NCBI RefSeq assembly: GCF_029637605.1
Contig: NZ_CP121261.1
Location: 124,001 to 188,000, forward strand
Length of the DNA: 64,000 bases
Reading direction: 5' to 3'
Origin: Achromobacter spanius
GTDB taxonomy: Bacteria; Pseudomonadota; Gammaproteobacteria; Burkholderiales; Burkholderiaceae_B
Shown: in pieces, positions 57,345 through 64,000 of the stretch
How the letters are laid out: every line of letters begins with the position of its first letter
Position numbering within the stretch: position 1 is the stretch's first letter
The notes under the pieces: generated by a model
Seen by the model: the letters and a program-made list of their open reading frames with translations, nothing else
Database searches by the model: none
Told to the model about the DNA's origin: nothing
Position numbers and translations under genes: made by a program

Positions 57345-58976
57345 TCAGGCCATTGTCGCCTGAGTGGGGTCCCAGTGCTGGCCGGGCACGGCGGCGATCA
57401 ACTGCCGCGTGTATTCATGCTCGGGCCTGTCAAAGATCTGTGACGGCGAGCCATACTCGACGACCTTGCCGCGATGCATCACCAGCACCGAATTGCAGAT
57501 CTGAGCGGCAACTCGCAGGTCGTGGGTGATGAACACCAGCGCAATCTGCAAACGCTGTTGCAGGTCATGCAGCAGTTGCAGCACCTGCGCCTGCACCGAT
57601 ACGTCCAGCGCTGACACCGATTCATCGGCCACCAGCACCTTGGGCTCCAGGGCCAGCGCGCGCGCGATGCCGATGCGCTGACGCTGCCCACCCGAAAACT
57701 GATTTGGGTAGCGATCAAAGGCGGACGGGTCCATGCCCACCAACGACAGCAGTTCGCGCACGCGGGCCTCGGCCTTCGCGCGCGGCACGCCATTGGCCAC
57801 GGGGCCGTCGCTGATGATGCGGCCTACGGTGTGGCGCGGGTTGAGCGAGGCGAACGGATCCTGGAAGATCATCTGGATATCGTGGCGCAGCGGGCGAAAG
57901 CGCGACTCCGACATCTTGGCGATGTCCTGGCCGTTGAAGATCAATTGGCCGCCATTGATGCCCACCAATTTCAGCAGGCATTTTCCGATGGTCGATTTTC
58001 CCGATCCCGATTCCCCCACGATGCCCAGCGTCTCGCCCCGTCGCACGGTGAAACTGACGCCGTCCACGGCACGCACTTCACGCTTGCCGCCCAGCCAGCC
58101 GTGGCCAATCACGTAGGTCTTCTTCAGGTCTTTTACTTCCAGCACCGGCGTGTCGTCGGCCGTTGCCACGCGTTCTTCGCCACGGCGGTGCGGCACGGCC
58201 GCGATCAGGCGCTGGGTGTAGGGGTGGCGCGGACGGTTCAAGACCTCGTCGGCCGGGCCTTGCTCCACCAAGATTCCTTTTTCCATGACGGCGACGCGGT
58301 GGGCAATTTCGGCCACCACGCCGAAGTCGTGCGTGACGAACATCACGCCCATGCCCTTTTCTTTCTGGATGCGGGCAATCAGCGCCAATATCTGCGCCTG
58401 CGTGGTGACGTCCAGCGCCGTGGTGGGTTCATCGGCGATCAGCAACGCGGGCTCCAACGCCAGCGCCATGGCGATCATCACGCGCTGGCGTTGGCCGCCC
58501 GACAAGCGGAATGGGTAGACGTGGTAAAGCGTGGCTGGGTCCGGCAGGCCCACGAAGTCCAGCAGTTCCAGCGTGCGCCGCATGCGCTCGGCGCCGGGAT
58601 AGGCGTTGTGGACGCGCATGACTTCACTGATCTGTTCGCCCACTGTCATCAGCGGGTTCAGGGCCGACAACGGCTCCTGGAAGATCATCGCCATGTCCTT
58701 GCCGCGCATGGCTTGCAGCGTGGCTTCGTCTTGCCGCAGCAGGTCTTGGCCACGGAACAAAATGCGGCCCTGCTGCGGCGTCAGATAGTCGGGCAATAAA
58801 CCCATGATGGCGTTGGCGCTCATGGACTTGCCCGAACCGGACTCGCCCACGATGCAGAGGATTTCGCCGGCGCGGATATCGTAGGAAACGTCCTGCACGG
58901 CAAAGGGCCGGTCGCCGCCCCGAGGCAGCGCAATACTTAGATTCTGGACAGACAACAGCGGCGTGGATTCGGTCAT
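57345..58976 (-). CDS. Peptide/opine-type ABC importer, fused double ATPase
   Basis: A 543-residue protein with two complete nucleotide-binding domains, equal to DppD and DppF joined. Walker A occurs twice ([14 protein letters not shown] near residue 38 and [15 protein letters not shown] near 320), signatures are [15 protein letters not shown] and [15 protein letters not shown], and Walker B is [12 protein letters not shown] and [13 protein letters not shown] small C-terminal motif follows each domain, typical of the oligopeptide-type family. Genes of the two permeases and the binding protein lie just upstream, so this powers that importer. Confidence 0.94.
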   Translation of the reverse strand: MTESTPLLSVQNLSIALPRGGDRPFAVQDVSYDIRAGEILCIVGESGSGKSMSANAIMGLLPDYLTPQQGRILFRGQDLLRQDEATLQAMRGKDMAMIFQEPLSALNPLMTVGEQISEVMRVHNAYPGAERMRRTLELLDFVGLPDPATLYHVYPFRLSGGQRQRVMIAMALALEPALLIADEPTTALDVTTQAQILALIARIQKEKGMGVMFVTHDFGVVAEIAHRVAVMEKGILVEQGPADEVLNRPRHPYTQRLIAAVPHRRGEERVATADDTPVLEVKDLKKTYVIGHGWLGGKREVRAVDGVSFTVRRGETLGIVGESGSGKSTIGKCLLKLVGINGGQLIFNGQDIAKMSESRFRPLRHDIQMIFQDPFASLNPRHTVGRIISDGPVANGVPRAKAEARVRELLSLVGMDPSAFDRYPNQFSGGQRQRIGIARALALEPKVLVADESVSALDVSVQAQVLQLLHDLQQRLQIALVFITHDLRVAAQICNSVLVMHRGKVVEYGSPSQIFDRPEHEYTRQLIAAVPGQHWDPTQATMA

Positions 58977-58985
58977 GTCGGCCTC

Positions 58986-59825
58986 CTATTCGCCGCGCTT
59001 GCGCAGTTGGGGGTTGAGGGCGTCGTTCAAGCCTTCGCCGATCAGGTTGATGGCCAGCACCGTCAGCAAGATGGCCACGCCGGGCCAGACGCTCATCCAC
59101 CAGGCTTCGCGGATCATCGTACGCGCCGCGCCGATCATGAAACCCCAACTCATCAGGTTGCGGTCGCCCAGGCCCAGGAAGGACAGGGACGATTCCGTCA
59201 GGATGGCGGTCGCCACCATGAACGAGGCCGACACGATGATGGGCGACATGGCGTTGGGCAGGATCTGGGTGCTGACGATGCGCGCGGGGGTCTGGCCGAT
59301 GACGATCGCGGCCTGGACGAATTCCCGCTGCTTGAGCGTCATGAATTCCGAACGCACCAGCCGCGCGGCCGGTGGCCAGGACACCACCGCGATGGCCCCC
59401 ATGATGGAATACACCGACGGGCTCAGGATGGCCACCAGCACCACCGCCATGGCCAATTGCGGAATGGTCTGGAAGAACTCGGTGAAGCGCATCAGCGCGT
59501 CGTCCACCCGGCCGCCGCAGTAGCCGGCCACCGAGCCGATCAGTATCCCGAACAGCAAGGCCACCGCGGTCGACAGCAGTCCCACCATCAACGACACCCG
59601 CGCGCCCCATACCAGGCCTGCCGTGATGTCGCGCCCCAGCATGTCGGTGCCAAAGGGGTAGGCGGCATCCGTGAATGGCGGAATCAAGGGGTCGGCCACC
59701 ATCATCCAGGGCGACTCCTGATACAGCAGCGGGGCGGCCAGCGCCACGATCACCACAACCAGCATGATGGCAAGGCCTGCCACCGCGCCGTAGTTGCGCA
59801 TATAACGTTGGGCAAAAGACTTCAT
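58986..59825 (-). CDS. Peptide-type ABC importer permease (DppC-like)
   Basis: A 279-residue inner-membrane permease with an N-terminal helix (about residues 13-34, AVAGLAIMLVVVIVALAAPLLY), the OppC N-terminal domain and the BPD_transp_1 core. The segment GTDMLGRDITAGLVWGARVSL is a hallmark of the DppC side. The EAA loop reads as REFVQAAIVIGQTPARIVSTQI. Its ATG overlaps the stop of the DppB-like gene by 4 bases; the ATPase gene starts 9 bases after its stop. Confidence 0.93.
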   Translation of the reverse strand: MKSFAQRYMRNYGAVAGLAIMLVVVIVALAAPLLYQESPWMMVADPLIPPFTDAAYPFGTDMLGRDITAGLVWGARVSLMVGLLSTAVALLFGILIGSVAGYCGGRVDDALMRFTEFFQTIPQLAMAVVLVAILSPSVYSIMGAIAVVSWPPAARLVRSEFMTLKQREFVQAAIVIGQTPARIVSTQILPNAMSPIIVSASFMVATAILTESSLSFLGLGDRNLMSWGFMIGAARTMIREAWWMSVWPGVAILLTVLAINLIGEGLNDALNPQLRKRGE

Positions 59826-60829
59826 GCGGCGGCTCCTTGCTGCGCACCGGCGCCAATGCGCGGATCGATCAGGCGGTACAGCACGTCGGTCAGCAAGTTG
59901 AACACCACCACCATGATGGAAGTGACGAGGAAGATGCCCAGCAGCAATTGGTAGTCGCGTTGCAGCAGGGCGTCGAACATCAGGCGGCCGATGCCCGGCC
60001 AGGCAAACACGGTTTCGGTCAGCACCGCGCCGCCGGCCATCTGGCCTAGCTGGATGCCGGCGAAGGTGATGACGGGCAGCAGCGCGTTGCGCAACACGTG
60101 GGCGCGGATCACGCGGCTGGGGCTAACCCCCTTGGCGCGCGCCGTTTTCACGAAGTCCATGCCGATCACTTCCAGCATCGACGCCCGCGTCAGGCGCACG
60201 TAAACGGCCATGAAGAAGCAGCCGAGGGTCACCGTGGGAAGAATCAGGTGCTGCGCGATATCCACCGCGCGGGCCCAGCCGGTCAAGCCGGCGCCTACCG
60301 TTTCCATGCCGAAGGCGGGCAGCCAGCCCAGCACCACCGAGAACAGCAGGATGCCCATCAGCGACAGCCAGAACAAGGGCGTGGCGTACAGCAGCAGCGC
60401 GCCCGTCATGACCGAGCTGTCGATCCAGCGGCGCTTGTTGCGGTAGCGCGCCTTGGCGGCGACTACACCCAGGAAGACGCCCAGCACGATGGAAAACACA
60501 AAGGCGCAGGACATCAGCAGGAACGTCGCGGGCAGGCGCTCCACAATCAGGTCCAGCACCGGCACGTGGTTGCGATACGAAAAGCCCAGGTCCAGTTGCA
60601 CCACGCCCTTCAGGTACAGCATCAGCTGCGTCATGATGGGCTTGTCCAGCCCGAAGGCCACGCGCAACTGGTCGACGTAGGCGGCATCGCCCGCGCCGGC
60701 CTGGCCCGCCAGCACGGCGGCGGGGTCACCGGGCGCCAGGCGGATCAGGAAGAAATTGATGATCACCACGCCCAGCACGACCACCAGGGCCTTGCCGATG
60801 CGGGACAACAGAAAAGACAGGAATTTCAT
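59822..60829 (-). CDS. Peptide-type ABC importer permease (DppB-like)
   Basis: A 335-residue permease with six predicted helices. It begins MKFLSFLLSRIGKALVVVLG, contains the DppB-type RLAPGDPAAVLAGQ, an EAA loop MDFVKTARAKGVSPSRVI and GGAVLTETVFAWPGIGRLM. The start at 60829 was chosen because it opens the first membrane helix; an upstream in-frame ATG adds 12 unlikely residues. It pairs with the DppC-like subunit. Confidence 0.93.
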   Translation of the reverse strand: MKFLSFLLSRIGKALVVVLGVVIINFFLIRLAPGDPAAVLAGQAGAGDAAYVDQLRVAFGLDKPIMTQLMLYLKGVVQLDLGFSYRNHVPVLDLIVERLPATFLLMSCAFVFSIVLGVFLGVVAAKARYRNKRRWIDSSVMTGALLLYATPLFWLSLMGILLFSVVLGWLPAFGMETVGAGLTGWARAVDIAQHLILPTVTLGCFFMAVYVRLTRASMLEVIGMDFVKTARAKGVSPSRVIRAHVLRNALLPVITFAGIQLGQMAGGAVLTETVFAWPGIGRLMFDALLQRDYQLLLGIFLVTSIMVVVFNLLTDVLYRLIDPRIGAGAQQGAAA

Positions 60830-60931
60830 GCTTGAAGTCCTTCTCAGGCTGGCGTGGGCAGCCAAGGGCCTGCCCGCCGCGCGGCCGGGATCCGCCGCCG
60901 CGGGGAGCTCCGCGGCGGCGTCTTGCTGCGC

Positions 60932-62506
60932 TTACTTTTCGATGTAGACGTCGTCGAACGATTCGTTCAGGCCAATGGCGGTCTTGACCAGGTTCTTGAC
61001 GTTGGAGCGGTACAGGGTGGGGAACTCCATGTCCACCATGAAGCCGTTGGCCACTTCGTTGACCAGCGTCGTCTGCAGCTTGGAGTAGAGCGCCTGGCGC
61101 TTGGCCGGGTCGACTTCAGAGGCGGCCGCTTCCCACTGCTTGTCGGTCTCGGGGTTGCTGTAGCCCTGCACGTTGGCAAACGGCGAACCCTTGACGATGT
61201 TCGACGAGATATACAGGCGCTGCACGCCCAGCGCCGGGTCGCCGTACTGGTAGGTGAAGTTGGTGGTCAGGTCGAAATCCCAGTTGCCGGTGCGGCTGGC
61301 CCAGCCGCCTGCATCCGTGGATTCCAGGTTCACCTTGAAGCCCAGTTGTTCCAGCGCCTGCTTGGTGTATTCGCCCAAGCGGTCCCAGGTCGAACCGTAG
61401 GGGAAGCTCAGTTGGCGGATGGTGTAGTCCTCGGGCTTGATGCCCGATTCCTTGATCAGCGCGCGCGCCTTTTTCATGTCGAACGGCATGGGCGGCGTGT
61501 TCTTGTCGTAGAACATTTCGGTGGTGACGAACGGGCCGGTCGACACTTTGCCCAGGCCGAAGAAGATATTGTTGACCACCATCTTGCGGTTCATCGCGGC
61601 CATGACCGCTTGACGCACCTTCAGATTGTCGAAGGGCGGCTTGCGCATGTTGAACAGCAGGTAGGCCTGCGGCGAGAACATTTCCCAGCCGGCGGTGGTG
61701 TATTCCACCTTGGGCAAGGCGCGCAGGCGCTTGATGTCGACGTTGTCCACGTCGCCGCCGCGCAGCACGTCCACGCTGCCGCGTTCAAAGGCCACCGCGC
61801 GCGAGGCCGCGTCAGGGATCACGTTGAACACCAACTCGTCTAGATACGGCAGACCCGGCTTCCAGTAGTTGGGGTTGCGCGTCAGCTTGATGTATTCGCC
61901 ACGCTTCCATTCCTTGAACATGAACGGACCCGTGCCCACCGGTTTCTGGTTGGCCGGATTGGTCATGTAGTCAGTGCCGGCGTAAAGATGCTTGGGCATC
62001 ATGGGGGCAAAGCCCGGTTCGAACATCAGCATGAAGGCCGGGAAGGCGGTCTTCAGCTTGATGACAACGGTCTTGGCGTCGGGCGCGGTGACCGAATCGA
62101 CGAACTTGTTCAGGATGACGCGGGCGCGGGCATGCGTCTTGGGCAGCATCTCGGCCAGCGAGAACACGACGTCTTCGGACGTGAACGGCTTGCCATCGTG
62201 CCACTTGACGTTGTCTTGCAGGTGGAAGGTATAGGTCAAGCCATCGGCCGACGCCTCCCAGGATTTGGCCAGGCCCGGCATGGGCTTCAGGTTGGTGTCA
62301 TAGGTCAGCAGGCTTTCGTAGATCTTGCCCGCGACGAATTGCGTAGGCCCTTGCTGGTTGATGGCCGTGACAATCACGGGCGGCTCGGGCTGAACAATCA
62401 TGTTCAGGGTGCCGCCTTTGGTCTGGGCCAATGCTTGGGTGGCGGGTAGCGCGGCCGCAAGGACCAATGCGCCGATGCTTAGGGAGAACCATTTCTTCGA
62501 TTTCAC
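60932..62506 (-). CDS. Peptide/opine-type ABC importer binding protein (SBP family 5)
   Basis: A 524-residue periplasmic binding protein. The start is a GTG at 62506 with GGAGG seven bases upstream and a signal peptide directly after it (KKWFSLSIGALVLAAALPA, cleaved near QALAQ); the longer ATG frame upstream lacks these. Family blocks: GKIYESLLTYDTNLKPMPG, LAKSWEASADGLTYTFHLQ, NVKWHDGKPFTSEDVVFS and AFERGSVDVLRGGD. It would bind a peptide or amide ligand for the permease genes downstream. Confidence 0.92.
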   Translation of the reverse strand: MKSKKWFSLSIGALVLAAALPATQALAQTKGGTLNMIVQPEPPVIVTAINQQGPTQFVAGKIYESLLTYDTNLKPMPGLAKSWEASADGLTYTFHLQDNVKWHDGKPFTSEDVVFSLAEMLPKTHARARVILNKFVDSVTAPDAKTVVIKLKTAFPAFMLMFEPGFAPMMPKHLYAGTDYMTNPANQKPVGTGPFMFKEWKRGEYIKLTRNPNYWKPGLPYLDELVFNVIPDAASRAVAFERGSVDVLRGGDVDNVDIKRLRALPKVEYTTAGWEMFSPQAYLLFNMRKPPFDNLKVRQAVMAAMNRKMVVNNIFFGLGKVSTGPFVTTEMFYDKNTPPMPFDMKKARALIKESGIKPEDYTIRQLSFPYGSTWDRLGEYTKQALEQLGFKVNLESTDAGGWASRTGNWDFDLTTNFTYQYGDPALGVQRLYISSNIVKGSPFANVQGYSNPETDKQWEAAASEVDPAKRQALYSKLQTTLVNEVANGFMVDMEFPTLYRSNVKNLVKTAIGLNESFDDVYIEK

Positions 62507-62755
62507 TGCGAGCCTCCGGGCTGGAAAGGGACTGACAGGTGACCGCCGCTGCGCGGCGGATGCCGTGCTTTGACAAGCAAACCTTGTGCCACCTGGGTTT
62601 CTCAGGGGTACTACAGGCGAAGCCGCTACAGCCATGCTTCGTACAGGTGCTGGGTAAGGCAGGCCGCGCACCATTGCGGCGAAATCGGCGGTGCACCGCG
62701 GCGTGCCGTAAGACGTCGGAATGGGCGGTGCATTGATCGGATGAAAACGCGACCG
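62507..62755. other. Gap between the amidohydrolase and binding protein genes
   Basis: About 250 bases on the same strand with no supportable gene. It contains a perfect 12-bp palindrome (GCGGTGCACCGC, 62688-62699) and is long enough for a separate promoter of the importer operon. No clear hexamers are seen. Confidence 0.3.
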
Positions 62756-64000
62756 CTAGCGCGCGGCGTTGGCTCGCGCCACCATGGCGTCAAGCAGGAC
62801 GTTGCAACCGGCTTCCAGATGCTCGGGCTGCGCGTCTTCAATTTCGTTGTGGCTGATGCCGTCCTTGCAGGGCACGAAGATCATGGCGGTCGGCGCCACG
62901 GCGGCCATATAGACCGCGTCGTGTCCAGCGCCCGTCACGATGTTCATGGCGGGCAGGTGGCGCTTGGCCGCGCCCTGGCGCACCTTGTCCACCAGGTCGG
63001 TGTCGAACGGTGTCGGGCGGAAGTACTGCACGTCTTTCAGATCGACCTGCACGCCATGGGCCACCGCGATGTCATCGCAGGCGCGCCGCCATTGCTGGTC
63101 CATGCGCGTCAACGTGGCTTCGTCTTCGTGGCGCAGGTCGGCGGTGAAACGCACCTGGCCCGGGATGACGTTGCGCGATCCGGGATGCGCGTGGATTTCT
63201 CCGACGGTGCCGCGCCCGTGCGGCTGATGCGCGTTGGCAATGTTGATCACTGTCTGCACCAGAAAGCTGGCGGCAAACAGCGCGTCGCGGCGGATCGCCA
63301 TCGGCGTGGGGCCGGCGTGCATTTCCATGCCCGTCACCGTGATGTCGTACCAACGCAGGCCCAGCGATCCGGTCACCACGCCGATGGTTTTTTCCTCGTG
63401 CTCCAGGATCGGGCCCTGTTCGATATGGGCTTCAAAATAGGCGTCCACCGGGCGCCCGCCCACCGGGTCCGGGCCCGCATAGCCGATCGCCACGAGTTCA
63501 TCGCGCACCGTGATGCCCTGAGCGTCTTGCGCCGACAGCGCCGTCTCCAAGGGGAACTTCCCGGCGAACACGCCGGAACCCATCATCACGGGTACAAAGC
63601 GCGATCCTTCCTCGTTGGTCCAGATGGCCAGTTCCAGCGGCGCTTCGGTCTGCACGCCGGCATCGTTCAGCGTGCGCATCACTTCAAGCCCGGCCAGGAC
63701 GCCATAACAGCCGTCGAACTTGCCGCCCGTGGGCTGCGTATCGATGTGGCTGCCGGTCATGACAGGCGGCAGCTCGTTGTTGCGGCCCGCTCGGCGCGCA
63801 AAAATGTTGCCCACCTGGTCCACCCTGACGGTCATTCCTGCTTCGCGCATCCAGGCGGTGACCAGATCGCGGCCTTGGCCGTCAAGCGCCGTAAGCGCCA
63901 GGCGGCAGTTGCCGCCTTTGGGCGTCGCGCCAATTTGCGCCAGATCCATCAAGGACTGCCACAGCCGTTGGCCATTGATGGACAGGGAAGACGATGTCAT
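62756..64000 (-). CDS. M20-family amidohydrolase (N-carbamoyl amino acid / allantoate hydrolase type)
   Basis: A 414-residue dinuclear metal hydrolase. Metal-binding residues are visible as His85 (MTGSHIDTQPTGGKFDG), Asp96 in the same block, the Glu pair at 129-130 (WTNEEGSRF), a His in YFEAHIEQGPILE and one in TGAGHDAVYMA. These motifs define the AllC/HyuC subgroup that hydrolyses allantoate, ureidoglycine-like compounds or N-carbamoyl-L-amino acids. The ATG lies exactly at the right edge (63998-64000) and the length is typical, so it is probably complete, though an upstream start cannot be excluded. It is the first gene of the leftward importer cluster. Confidence 0.9.
   Translation of the reverse strand: MTSSSLSINGQRLWQSLMDLAQIGATPKGGNCRLALTALDGQGRDLVTAWMREAGMTVRVDQVGNIFARRAGRNNELPPVMTGSHIDTQPTGGKFDGCYGVLAGLEVMRTLNDAGVQTEAPLELAIWTNEEGSRFVPVMMGSGVFAGKFPLETALSAQDAQGITVRDELVAIGYAGPDPVGGRPVDAYFEAHIEQGPILEHEEKTIGVVTGSLGLRWYDITVTGMEMHAGPTPMAIRRDALFAASFLVQTVINIANAHQPHGRGTVGEIHAHPGSRNVIPGQVRFTADLRHEDEATLTRMDQQWRRACDDIAVAHGVQVDLKDVQYFRPTPFDTDLVDKVRQGAAKRHLPAMNIVTGAGHDAVYMAAVAPTAMIFVPCKDGISHNEIEDAQPEHLEAGCNVLLDAMVARANAAR

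Overview
The window is GC-rich chromosomal DNA of a betaproteobacterium. Gene content and order (leuC-leuD-leuB-asd-fimV-truA-trpF, many TRAP and peptide importers, a Bordetella-type LapA/LapG/LapD adhesin locus) point to the family Alcaligenaceae, most likely Achromobacter or a close relative. The genus is inferred from protein character, not from a database search.

Layout. 1-2458: partial YihY-type membrane protein, a DUF2069 membrane protein and the AMPylase SelO. 2673-6915: an OmpR-type response regulator convergent with a membrane histidine kinase, which is translationally coupled to a second LapD-like c-di-GMP receptor. 7441-10793: an EAL phosphodiesterase, chorismate synthase and an M48 lipoprotein peptidase. 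10889-34150 (minus strand): a complete biofilm adhesin system. It comprises LapD, LapG, a 4805-residue LapA/BrtA-type RTX adhesin with fourteen 633-bp tandem repeats, a LuxR-type regulator with a degenerate receiver, and a type I secretion apparatus (membrane fusion protein, ABC exporter, TolC-type outer membrane protein) plus a 70-residue protein of unknown function. 34677-44209: leucine genes, asd, a FimV-like protein with a collagen-like repeat region, truA, an orphan Tat-exported TRAP binding protein, and trpF. 44352-46427: tRNA-Val(GAC), then a CSS-EAL phosphodiesterase of lower GC between two similar terminators. 46488-49002: small membrane and envelope proteins. 49045-55001: a TRAP importer operon with a sugar-acid dehydratase, divergent from a LacI-family regulator with a perfect 16-bp operator. 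55011-64000: a minus-strand cluster with an M20 amidohydrolase, a complete peptide-type ABC importer, a cupin, an acetylpolyamine-amidohydrolase-like deacetylase and an EamA transporter.

How the genes work together. In known systems LapD senses cytoplasmic c-di-GMP and, when bound, holds the periplasmic protease LapG. When c-di-GMP falls, LapG cuts the adhesin N-terminus and the cell detaches. This window has that circuit plus a second LapD-like receptor next to a two-component system and two phosphodiesterases, so several inputs may converge on one adhesin. The right third is a carbon and nitrogen scavenging region built around two importers.

Most notable: the lapD paralogue-kinase-regulator module; the variant LapG cleavage site; the extra domain nested in the adhesin von Willebrand A domain; the near-identical repeat arrays in the adhesin and in the FimV-like protein; and the importer/amidohydrolase/deacetylase cluster.
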